From a virus, in IMG/VR virus record IMGVR_UViG_3300048838_000164, positions 1-26,026 of that record: a stretch of 26,026 nucleotides of DNA. One strand, given 5' to 3'. Below, piece by piece: positions 17,301 through 23,554 of the stretch. Below the pieces are notes generated by a model, which had not been told where the DNA came from, did no database searches, and saw only the letters and a list, made by a program, of their open reading frames with translations. Every line of letters starts with the position of its first letter. Position 1 is the stretch's first letter. The position numbers and the translations under genes are program-made.

Positions 17301-17704
17301 AGTTTGAAGATCCGGTTTGATCCGCTGTCCCACGTCACAGTTATGTCGCCGCCGTTGGGCGTGACAGGCAGGCCGGTCGCGGTGTCAATGTTCAGGATCA
17401 AGCGGCTTGTCGCTTCGGTGCCGGTGTCCTGATACATGTCAATCGACTCTGAAACGTCGCCAGTGACGGCGGAAAACGTCACGTCAGCCGCATCGGCCAC
17501 GCCCGCGGTCACCGTCTTGGATGCCAGGTTGCCGGACGTTGCGACGCGAGAAGCGCCAGCGCGGTCTGCCAGATCCTCATCGACAGCCAAATCAATGGTG
17601 TCGTCAGCCTCATCGATCAGCATGATCTTGATGTTGTTGGTGTCGAAGTCGATGGAGCCATCGAGGAAACCTTCCCGGCCTTTGTCATAAAGCGCGTTAG
17701 CCAT
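17297..17704 (-). CDS. Conserved phage beta-rich structural protein
   Basis: This 135-aa protein begins MANALYDKGREGFLDGSIDF, followed by IKIMLIDEADDTIDL. The pattern LYxKGREgFLxGxIDxD...IKvmLiD with a C-terminal TGLPVTPNGGDITVTW is typical of a phage protein common in head/tail gene clusters of environmental phages. The rest is strand-rich and Asp/Thr-rich. It is probably a virion surface or decoration component, though the role of the family is not established. ATG at 17704 overlaps the end of the upstream repeat protein by 8 nt. Confidence 0.75.
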   Translation of the reverse strand: MANALYDKGREGFLDGSIDFDTNNIKIMLIDEADDTIDLAVDEDLADRAGASRVATSGNLASKTVTAGVADAADVTFSAVTGDVSESIDMYQDTGTEATSRLILNIDTATGLPVTPNGGDITVTWDSGSNRIFKL

Positions 17705-18812
17705 TCAGCCTCCCGGCAATGTCTTTGACCAGATCAAGAACCAGATCATTAATGAACGCGATGTCCGCGACGATGATCACATCGCCCACAACGGCCGCGC
17801 CGATCGTTTCGCTGCTCGCAATTCCAGCAGGAAGGATGGTGACATTCCCAACCGTCAGGACTGGGTTGCCGAGGGCTTCAAGGCTTTCGATTGAAAGGGG
17901 CAGGATGGCGAAGCCGTTGGACAGTACAGCCGCCCCGATGGCTTCCGCCGTTGCAATACCGGACGGCAAGACAGAAACCGCGCCCGCCGAAAGCGCTGCG
18001 GTTCCGAACGCTTCCGCCGTGGCGATGGCGCTCGCTGTGATGGTGTACAGACTGGACAGAACAGCCGTCCCGAATGCCTCAGCTGATGCGATGCCGTTCG
18101 GAGTAATTGACACCGCCCCGCGCCCGATCACTGCGGTGCCGAAGGCTTCGGCGCTGCTCAGACCGGTTGGCGTGATGGAAAGCCCACCGCTGGCCAGGTA
18201 ATAGACGGCAATCATGCCGAACATTTGATCCCCGCCGCCCGAAGTGCTGTATGTCGTGCTGTAGGTGCTGGTTGAGCTGACTTCGCGCCGCGCGTTGTAA
18301 AAGCCTGACGTTCCACTTGCTCCGCCGGGGTCGATAGCCTCATCAGTAAACGAGTTTGTGAAGGCTGCGCCCGCGTCCGTGTTTCCGCGCGAGTCAGATC
18401 CAAAAAACGCCATGAGTGTTGAATTGGCGTTTGCGGTAGTCGCTGTCGTTCCTGATGCTTGAGAAGTTACTGCTGTCGCGCCTGAGTTGGCCGTGGCGCT
18501 AACATCAAAAGAATCTATGCCAGACCACTCAAACAAGCACATCTGATAAGGCCGGTTTGCACCAGGCGAAAGGGTGACCGTTCCCTCTGTGCCGTCCGAT
18601 ACCTTCCTGAACCATGCTCCGCCTACGGCTGAGCTGAAATAAGACTGCACCAGCGTCCAGCCTGCTGGCGTTGCGCATGAAACTGCGTTTTTATCCCAGC
18701 TCACCCGGCATTCGAGGATGTTGCCGCTTGTCGGCGTACTGGTAAACGTGGCCGAAGGCGTTGCCCCCGCATCGCTGAACGCGGTTTTTGTCTGGACAAG
18801 CGTCGCAGTCAT
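17697..18812 (-). CDS. Virion-associated protein with lectin-like domain and six tandem repeats
   Basis: This 371-aa protein has an N-terminal half (about 1-205) that is strand-rich with Trp-containing blocks (GWTLVQSYFS, GAWFRKVSDGTEG, CLFEWSGIDSF), like adhesive or glycan-binding beta-sandwich domains on phage surfaces. Residues 211-344 contain six consecutive 22-23-residue repeats of the form ITPxGIxSAEAFGTAVL. A short hydrophobic/helical C-terminus follows (AFINDLVLDLVKDIAG). It starts immediately after the stop of the upstream gene. It lies in the head module, so it may be a capsid fibre or surface protein. The function is inferred from architecture only. Confidence 0.75.
   Translation of the reverse strand: MTATLVQTKTAFSDAGATPSATFTSTPTSGNILECRVSWDKNAVSCATPAGWTLVQSYFSSAVGGAWFRKVSDGTEGTVTLSPGANRPYQMCLFEWSGIDSFDVSATANSGATAVTSQASGTTATTANANSTLMAFFGSDSRGNTDAGAAFTNSFTDEAIDPGGASGTSGFYNARREVSSTSTYSTTYSTSGGGDQMFGMIAVYYLASGGLSITPTGLSSAEAFGTAVIGRGAVSITPNGIASAEAFGTAVLSSLYTITASAIATAEAFGTAALSAGAVSVLPSGIATAEAIGAAVLSNGFAILPLSIESLEALGNPVLTVGNVTILPAGIASSETIGAAVVGDVIIVADIAFINDLVLDLVKDIAGRLNG
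17781..18182 (-). repeat. Six tandem protein-coding repeats (22-23 codons each)
   Basis: These encode residues 211-344 of the 371-aa protein. Units begin at residues 211, 234, 256, 279, 301 and 324. The shared core is I-x-P-x-x-I-x-S/T-x-E-A-x-G-x-x-V-L. Units 1, 2 and 3 share SAEAFGTA or TAEAFGTA, whereas units 4-6 have diverged. The DNA is not identical between units, so the duplication is old or selected for variation. Confidence 0.9.
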
Positions 18813-19247
18813 TTACGCGATAACGTCCTGCATCAGCAAAACAAGCGGCGCTAATTGCGCGCCAGTTAGGGCGCGAATCGTAGTCGTAAAGTCTGCGTTG
18901 AGCTGCCAGACCAAAAGATATCCGTTTTGCTTTGGCAGCGTGCTGAAAATATGAGCTTGAACCGCCGCCATTTTTGTTTTTATGGCTCCGTGCTCAGCAA
19001 TCAGGTCATAGGCCGCATCACCTTCAACAGCGCGAGCATGCGCGCCAATGCCTTGCACAGCCTCGCTTTCGGCAAACTCGGCCAGCATGTTGCGATACAC
19101 CCGCCCGATTTCGATGACGCGATCAGCCAGGCAGCCGGCGCTGATCTGCGTGATGATGGTCTGGGTGTAGTCGCGCACCTGCTTGTGAATGCCTTTGATG
19201 TGCCGGTATGCCTGCTCGACTTCTGAAACATCGTAACGAATTGCCAT
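18813..19247 (-). CDS. Hypothetical protein downstream of the portal
   Basis: This 144-aa protein is mostly helical (SEVEQAYRHIKGIHKQVRDY, IGRVYRNMLAEFAESEAV) with a C-terminal region of short strands and helices (GYLLVWQLNADFTTTIRAL). No membrane segment or catalytic motif was seen. It begins 1 nt after the portal stop and abuts the repeat-protein gene, so it belongs to the portal operon. A head-closure or accessory head role is possible, but the family was not recognised. Confidence 0.7.
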   Translation of the reverse strand: MAIRYDVSEVEQAYRHIKGIHKQVRDYTQTIITQISAGCLADRVIEIGRVYRNMLAEFAESEAVQGIGAHARAVEGDAAYDLIAEHGAIKTKMAAVQAHIFSTLPKQNGYLLVWQLNADFTTTIRALTGAQLAPLVLLMQDVIA

Positions 19248-19248
19248 C

Positions 19249-20847
19249 TCAAACCCCTATTGCCTTTTTCGCCGCCATCTTGCCCGCCTCGCCCATGACT
19301 TCCCGGGCCTGCATCTGGTCAAGCTGCTGCTGTTGTTCTGCTTTACGAGACTCACGACGCGCCTGAACTGTGTCCTGATCCGGGACAATCTGCGTAGGTA
19401 CGCCCAAGGCTTCGGCCTTGTAGCGCATGGCGGCGTCGAAATCGATGTTGTCCAGGATCTCCGGCTGTATCTCTGCGATCATCACCGCCCCGGCAACGTA
19501 CTGATCAATTGCTGCCACTTCTTCAAGCTTCTGTGATCTGGCCAGCGGGCTCATGTACTTGATGGTGTAGGAGCGGTTTGCCAGCGATTCAGGTGGCGCA
19601 CCCAGCACGCCAGCGCGGAAGGCAATGCCAAAGCAGCGTTCGATCATTGGCTTGAGGAATTCAGACTGAAGCCGTCCGAAGATCGGGCCAAGCATCTTGC
19701 GAATATGCGCCAGGCGCGCATAGATTTCGGCAGCGGTGCGTGGCTGGCCTTCCAGCGGCGGGAGCAAATCCGCCATCATGACGCGCTTGATTTGCGCTTG
19801 GATGCGCTCTTCGCTGACAAAACCGGTATTGAAATCGGCAGAGCTGCGCAGCTCCTTCATGCTGTCCACGGAGTTGGCCACAATCACGCGGCGCGGGCCT
19901 ATCTTGATGTTGCGCGGATTCAGCACGCCGTCATCTTCAGCGATCCACAGACCGCCGACAGCAATGTCTAGATTCGCGTGCATCAGGCGCTTGATCTCGT
20001 TCACGCTCTTGCTGTCGGGCAGCGCATCGAACACCGCGCCGACTGCGTAATCACTGCCCGGGATCTTCATCCAGCGAGGGCAGACGCAAGGAAATTCGTG
20101 ATAGCCAGACTCGCGCACGACCGTCTTGGTTTTGACTTCGGTGTGCACGCTGGCGAATGGCAGATTCTTTGCCAGGCGAGCCCCTGCGACATAGGTCGAG
20201 CGCGGATAGATGGCATGGCAAAACGTGAATTTCTCGTCTGGCTTGTTGTCTTCCATGCACTTGCGAATGTCCGGGCTCACCTTGTCGTCGCCGTACTGTG
20301 AGACGGCCTGCGCTGCGGTCAGCTCGAACTCGCGGTAGATCGTATCAACGGGCATGCCTTGCTTGCTGCAAGCGATGTAACACTGCTGGATTGGCCATTG
20401 CTGGAAGGCAAAGCCGCCCTGCTCTGCCTCGTCGATGTACAGCACAAACCAGCCAGCACAAACCGCATCGATGAACGCCTCGAAAATCTCCGAGTCGAAA
20501 TTGCTGTTGTGGATGTTCTGCCAGATGAATTTCGCAGAGTCATACAGCCATCGCTTTTCCTCGTCGGACTCTTCACCCACGTCCAGGCCGAACCACAGCG
20601 CGTTTGCTGGCACCATGCCGTCAATGATGTGACTGACCATGATGCGAACAGATTCGGTTGTCGTTGAATCCAGCAGATCAGCACGGCGCGCGCGGCCGTC
20701 ATCTGAAACGCTCGAAACGTCACCAAAAAAGCCCTTGGATCGAAGCGGGTAGCTGTACTTGAAACAGTCTTCCCACGTTGACGCATACGGGCTGCGCAGT
20801 GTTTTCAGTGCGCTAAGTCGCTTGGTGGTATTCGCGCCTATGTCCAT
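19249..20847 (-). CDS. Portal protein (T7 gp8-like head-tail connector)
   Basis: This 532-aa dodecameric portal forms the packaging and ejection gate. Features typical of the T7 gp8-type connector family are the N-terminal LKTLRSPYASTWEDCFKY and VRIMVSHIIDGMVPANALWF. Another is FDALPDSKSVNEIKRLMHAN, followed by GLWIAEDDGVLNPRNIKIGP. The C-terminus is a charged Gln/Arg-rich helix (QARRESRKAEQQQQLDQM). Length matches the family. The gene opens the head module. ATG at 20847 follows the previous stop by 3 nt with a GGCGG upstream. Confidence 0.94.
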   Translation of the reverse strand: MDIGANTTKRLSALKTLRSPYASTWEDCFKYSYPLRSKGFFGDVSSVSDDGRARRADLLDSTTTESVRIMVSHIIDGMVPANALWFGLDVGEESDEEKRWLYDSAKFIWQNIHNSNFDSEIFEAFIDAVCAGWFVLYIDEAEQGGFAFQQWPIQQCYIACSKQGMPVDTIYREFELTAAQAVSQYGDDKVSPDIRKCMEDNKPDEKFTFCHAIYPRSTYVAGARLAKNLPFASVHTEVKTKTVVRESGYHEFPCVCPRWMKIPGSDYAVGAVFDALPDSKSVNEIKRLMHANLDIAVGGLWIAEDDGVLNPRNIKIGPRRVIVANSVDSMKELRSSADFNTGFVSEERIQAQIKRVMMADLLPPLEGQPRTAAEIYARLAHIRKMLGPIFGRLQSEFLKPMIERCFGIAFRAGVLGAPPESLANRSYTIKYMSPLARSQKLEEVAAIDQYVAGAVMIAEIQPEILDNIDFDAAMRYKAEALGVPTQIVPDQDTVQARRESRKAEQQQQLDQMQAREVMGEAGKMAAKKAIGV

Positions 20848-20850
20848 AGA

Positions 20851-21069
20851 TCAACCGCCCAGGGTGTCTTTGCCCGTTGATAACGTCGAGCCAGTGCCGG
20901 GCAGGATCCCGGCTTGCTTGCCTGCTGTTGCCAGCAATGAGCTTTTGCGCCGCGCTGTTCTGCGCAATGCGCCTTCGGCGTTGGCTTTCTCGGTCGCTTT
21001 GCGCTCAGCTTCAAGTTGTTCTGCTACCGGGTCGCGCTTGACCGGTTCGGGTGCTCCGCCGCCGCACAT
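20851..21069 (-). CDS. Small conserved phage protein preceding the portal
   Basis: This 72-aa protein begins MCGGGAPEPVKRDPVAEQLEAE, with a Cys-Gly-Gly-Gly start, a charged helix and an Arg-rich segment (ALRRTARRKSSLLATAGKQAG). Small proteins of this pattern often sit beside podovirus portals. Their role is unknown, and the Cys near the N-terminus could be functional. It is coupled on both sides, with a TGATG overlap to the preceding gene and a 3-nt gap to the portal. Confidence 0.75.
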   Translation of the reverse strand: MCGGGAPEPVKRDPVAEQLEAERKATEKANAEGALRRTARRKSSLLATAGKQAGILPGTGSTLSTGKDTLGG

Positions 21070-21377
21070 CAGATCAGCGGCCCTTTCCGCTCAGCCGGTG
21101 GCTTGGGGCATACATAGCCGTCGCGGGTCAGTACTGCGCGGGTGATGGTTGAGGCGTCGATTTCGGACTGTTCAGGCAGATCGGAGTCGGCTTTTGCATC
21201 ACGCAAGGAAAGGCGATACTCCTTGACCGCTTGGGCCTTGGCATCGTCAATCAGCTTCTGGATTTCTGGCGAGTGTTGCAGCGCTTCGCCTTCTTGGGGT
21301 GGCATCTGCGCAGGCGTCGGATTAACGCCAGGCGTTTGCGGGGTGAGGACTCGGTTTTGCTTGTGCTGGTTGTGCAT
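21069..21377 (-). CDS. Hypothetical small protein
   Basis: This protein is 102 aa from ATG at 21377 (MHNQHKQNRVLTPQTPG), which has AAAGGGCGG just upstream. A longer open frame to 21548 would cross the end of the fibronectin gene and has His/Arg-rich shadow composition. It has a Pro/Gln-rich N-terminus, a central helix (SPEIQKLIDDAKAQAVKEYR) and a C-terminal segment with RDGYVCPKPPAERKG. No family was recognised. It lies 65 nt after the FN3 gene stop and is coupled to the next gene. Confidence 0.65.
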   Translation of the reverse strand: MHNQHKQNRVLTPQTPGVNPTPAQMPPQEGEALQHSPEIQKLIDDAKAQAVKEYRLSLRDAKADSDLPEQSEIDASTITRAVLTRDGYVCPKPPAERKGPLI

Positions 21378-21442
21378 GTTCCGCCCTTTCTGGCTGGTCA
21401 GGTTGGGCGGATTATTCGGCAGGCAGTGGGGCGGATTCCCAA

Positions 21443-21811
21443 CTATTGCACGGGCTGAATGGTCACGTTCACGGTGATGACTACGCCGCGCAGTGATCCT
21501 GGTGCAGCCGGTTGCGCGTCGATTGTTGTGGTAATTGCAGGCGACCATGCTCCCTGCCTGCCTGATTCAACCGTCGCAATGCGGGCGCTATACGTGCCTG
21601 CACTCAGCCCTATGACTGTGTGCGTTGTGCCTGTTGGGTCTGCTGTCGCCACGATCACGCCAGCCTTGGACACCTCGAGCACATAGGATCGAATGCCAGT
21701 GATGGCGCTGCCGTCCTCGCGGGTTGTCGCGTGCTCCCATGTGTATGCAATGTCGTCCGCCTGTGCCAGTGATGCCAGTGCGATCAATGCCGCAGCTATC
21801 AGTCGTTTCAT
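21443..21811 (-). CDS. Secreted fibronectin type III-like protein
   Basis: This 122-aa protein has a classical Sec signal peptide (MKRLIAAALIALASLAQA, cleavage after AQA). It is followed by one fibronectin-III-like beta-sandwich with the pattern YTWEHATTREDGSAI...YVLEV...TVIGLSAGTYSARIATVES. The REDG block and SAGTYxARIATV strand are common in small phage FN3 proteins. It is probably exported to the periplasm or cell surface, or incorporated in the virion after processing. ATG at 21811 overlaps the previous stop as ATGA. A signal peptide on a late phage gene next to the portal is unusual. Confidence 0.8.
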   Translation of the reverse strand: MKRLIAAALIALASLAQADDIAYTWEHATTREDGSAITGIRSYVLEVSKAGVIVATADPTGTTHTVIGLSAGTYSARIATVESGRQGAWSPAITTTIDAQPAAPGSLRGVVITVNVTIQPVQ

Positions 21812-22710
21812 TTCTCATGCTCCCGGTCGAGTAGCTCTTTGATGCGGTCGTTGTTATTGCGCAGCAGTTGCGCCAGATCTTCCGGGCTCATGTCCGGGTT
21901 GCTGATTGCTGTCTGGTAGTCGTCCAGAGTGATGCCAAGCTGGATCAGACCGCGCATCAGAAAAACAGCGGCTTGTGCGTCGTTCATAAGGCTTGCTCCA
22001 CTTGTGCCAGTACTTTGTCGATACATTGCAGCCGCGTGTCGTGCCAGTGCAATAAGCGCGTCCCGAAACTCGGCGGGCGTTGCGTTCGCTTCGCGTTTGC
22101 CGAGTGTCGGCTTGTTTGCCGCCTTGCCGCGCTGGTCGTGGAATCCAATCTGATGCGTTCCGTTCGGGCGATCCCATCGCAGTTGCAGCGGTGGTTCTTT
22201 CCCGCAGTAGTACAGCCACGTTGCTTTCGCCGCGCGGTGCCCGTATGCGCTCTGCCAAACCTCGCACACCCAGCCGCCATCGATGCACCGCTGCCAGCCA
22301 ATACCGGAAGGCGCGGCCAGCCCATGCGCCGCCCATGCGCGGGTTTTCGCCGGGTGTTCCAGCACCCAGCCGAAGCGGCGCACAGATTCAAGCGCACTAG
22401 CAAAACAACCGCCGTCGTTCCCCGGCCTGTTGTGTTCGCCTCCCCACCGCTTGTAATTGATTGGCGCAAACGCACCCCACAACTGGCACGGCGGGTGCGC
22501 AACAACCGGGTGCGGGCCTGCATAGGTGCGTGCATCGCGGGCTTCGTCCCACGGGTCAACGCCTGGCACGCCCACATAGCAGCCCTTCGGTTCCACATAC
22601 AGGGCCGCCACCGTCCGGCACTCCACCGGGCGCATAACACTTCGGTCAACCGGACTGCCCGCGGCGGTCCGGTCTGTGGCTTCGTCTTGCATTTGTAGCG
22701 CCGTGGTCAT
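21808..22710 (-). CDS. Phage protein with DNA-cytosine-methyltransferase-like motifs
   Basis: This 300-aa protein shows a recognisable phage family: AALYVEPKGCYVGVPGVDPW, DARTYAGPHPVVAHPPCQLW, GWVLEHPAKTRAW, then WVCEVWQSAYGHRAAKATWL. HPPC (residues 72-75) and LEHP (117-120) resemble the PC and EN catalytic motifs of C5-methyltransferases. The S-adenosylmethionine motif is not clear, so activity is uncertain. ATG at 22710 has GAGG 7-8 nt upstream, but residues 1-26 and that ribosome-binding site lie inside an attC-like site. The native start may have been ATG at 22635 (MRPVECRT). Residues 242-300 look like a separable helical add-on with its own GGAG-ATG at 21987. Confidence 0.75.
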   Translation of the reverse strand: MTTALQMQDEATDRTAAGSPVDRSVMRPVECRTVAALYVEPKGCYVGVPGVDPWDEARDARTYAGPHPVVAHPPCQLWGAFAPINYKRWGGEHNRPGNDGGCFASALESVRRFGWVLEHPAKTRAWAAHGLAAPSGIGWQRCIDGGWVCEVWQSAYGHRAAKATWLYYCGKEPPLQLRWDRPNGTHQIGFHDQRGKAANKPTLGKREANATPAEFRDALIALARHAAAMYRQSTGTSGASLMNDAQAAVFLMRGLIQLGITLDDYQTAISNPDMSPEDLAQLLRNNNDRIKELLDREHEK

Positions 22711-22732
22711 CCGGTTACCTCAAACGTTAGCC
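22632..22732 (+). other. attC-like recombination site 1 (integron type)
   Basis: In plus orientation, R'' is GCATAAC (22632-22638) and R' is GTTAGCC (22726-22732). The L'' arm (22644-22666) and L' arm (22699-22719) pair over 21 positions with 19 matches once two unpaired bases on the L'' arm are allowed, one of them the C of TCAAC. Total length is 101 bp. Extra bases confined to L'' give attC its polarity and make the minus strand the recombinogenic one. R'' and R' here do not match each other well, which is expected when a cassette has been inserted at G^TT. Confidence 0.83.
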
Positions 22733-22975
22733 GTCGCTGTCATTGCCGACAAGGCTTGCGATGTATTTGGAAGCGAGGCGGTGCCCTTCATCGCAACCGG
22801 CGTAATAGGCATCAGCTTGAGGCGTTCCCATTGCGTATTGCTTTTTGCCGAAGGTTTGATTTGTTTCGCGCAGCCGGTACTTCAGAATTTCGAGCACACC
22901 GTGGCGGTACTCATCACTGCGCGGATCGCGAGGTATCGCAAACGCGGAATCGAAAATTTCTTGAGCCTTGCTCAT
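22727..22975 (-). CDS. Cassette-borne small phage-like protein
   Basis: This 82-aa protein is the only good gene inside the attC-bounded cassette. It starts at ATG 22975 with AGGAG 6 nt upstream. The sequence has EYRHGVLEILKYRLRE, then a Gly-Thr-x-x-Ala-Asp-Ala-Tyr-Tyr-Ala-Gly-x-Asp-Glu-Gly-His-Arg block (residues 50-66), a pattern seen in small phage and prophage proteins of unknown role. Its stop TAA is the reverse complement of the first three bases of the cassette (TTA of TTAGCC). It reads against normal cassette polarity, but with phage late transcription. Function is unknown. Confidence 0.75.
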   Translation of the reverse strand: MSKAQEIFDSAFAIPRDPRSDEYRHGVLEILKYRLRETNQTFGKKQYAMGTPQADAYYAGCDEGHRLASKYIASLVGNDSDG

Positions 22976-23088
22976 CTGGCGCTCCTGCTATGTCGTCGTT
23001 CGACGGCTAACTATGTGCTCAAGCGGACTGCCCGGACGGGCTTCCGCTGTTCTGATCTGTGGTCGGCGGGCAGCCGCTTAGCACGGCG
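22727..23088 (+). mobile_element. Integron-type gene cassette (362 bp) in a phage genome
   Basis: This is the segment between the two predicted G^TT crossover points. On circularisation, the last G (23088) would join TTAGCC (22727) to make R' GTTAGCC. That is an exact 7/7 complement of the cassette's own R'' GGCTAAC (23005-23011). Deleting the segment restores GCATAAC ... GTTATGA, 6/7 complementary. This double agreement is the signature of a cassette inserted into an older attC. There is no integron integrase in the window, so insertion would have used a host IntI. Confidence 0.83.
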
Positions 23089-23094
23089 TTATGA
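23005..23094 (+). other. attC-like recombination site 2 (integron type)
   Basis: In plus orientation, R'' is GGCTAAC (23005-23011) and R' is GTTATGA (23088-23094). The L'' arm (23015-23034) and L' arm (23067-23084) form a perfect 18-bp stem when C23020 (in CTCAAG) and A23027 are left unpaired. Two extrahelical bases six positions apart on L'' match canonical attC. Total length is 90 bp with a 32-nt variable loop, within the usual attC size range. R' ends 1 nt before the stop codon of the lipoprotein gene (23096-23098). Confidence 0.88.
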
Positions 23095-23095
23095 C

Positions 23096-23371
23096 TCACA
23101 GCAGGCATTCCCGCCGCGTGTCGGTTGCCTCGCATCCGTTGATGTCGGTCACCAGTGCGCGCCCGTCGATCAGCAAGGTGTTGGCGCGCAGCAACGCAGT
23201 CAGATACTTGTCGCCGTCCGTCTCGCTCAGTGCGCCGATGGCCTGCGCCTGCTCGATACGCTCGGCCAGCGCAACGATCTGATTTGATGCAAACGCCGCT
23301 GTGTTGTTGGGTTTGTCGATTGCTGTACATGCAGCCAGTGCGACGACTGCAACGGTGGCTAGATGTCTCAT
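23096..23371 (-). CDS. Lysis-block lipoprotein
   Basis: This 91-aa protein has a lipoprotein signal (MRHLATVAVVALAAC, lipobox LAAC with lipidated Cys at residue 15). The mature part is helical (SNQIVALAERIEQAQAIGAL, YLTALLRANTLLIDGRALV) with a Cys-containing tail (NGCEATDTRRECLL). Directly after the holin gene (ATGA overlap), it is in the place of an outer-membrane spanin, but its mature part is longer and more helical than Rz1. It could be another envelope protein. Its stop codon almost touches the attC site 2 boundary. Confidence 0.75.
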   Translation of the reverse strand: MRHLATVAVVALAACTAIDKPNNTAAFASNQIVALAERIEQAQAIGALSETDGDKYLTALLRANTLLIDGRALVTDINGCEATDTRRECLL

Positions 23372-23547
23372 GATCTCGGCTCCTTGAAGTAGGCAAAGGT
23401 CGAGCTGATCAGCAGCGCAATTCCCGCCTCGCCACCAGCGGGCAGCGACGCGGCCAGATCCGGGCAGTAATACGACAGCAGCCAGATCACCAGCATTGCC
23501 AGCGCCCCGCCGATTGATACATCGCGAACAGTGGTTTGATTGCTCAT
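23368..23547 (-). CDS. Putative holin
   Basis: This 59-aa membrane protein has two predicted helices (IGGALAMLVIWLLSYYC and AGIALLISSTFAYF) separated by an acidic/Gly loop, with a short charged C-terminus (KEPRS), as in class II holins. ATG at 23547 has GAGG 5 nt upstream. The longer open frame to 23802 lies over the endolysin gene and is spurious. Being adjacent to the endolysin and a lipoprotein supports a pore-forming lysis role in the inner membrane. Confidence 0.8.
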   Translation of the reverse strand: MSNQTTVRDVSIGGALAMLVIWLLSYYCPDLAASLPAGGEAGIALLISSTFAYFKEPRS

Positions 23548-23554
23548 GCTTACC

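Noticed and set aside
21849-21862. GTTATTG as a possible third cassette core site left of the methyltransferase-like gene
   Set aside because: It lies within coding sequence, does not match the GCATAAC partner well and has no paired L arms around it.
21868-22698. 276-codon plus-strand frame over the methyltransferase-like gene
   Set aside because: Its product is rich in Arg, Cys, Pro and His. The minus frame contains recognisable conserved blocks and coupled start/stop signals.
22756-23010. Plus-strand frame ending with TAA inside R'' of attC site 2, in normal cassette polarity
   Set aside because: It starts with TTG without a good ribosome-binding site and its product is Arg/His/Cys-rich, like an antisense shadow. 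The opposite frame has AGGAG-ATG and a phage-like conserved block.
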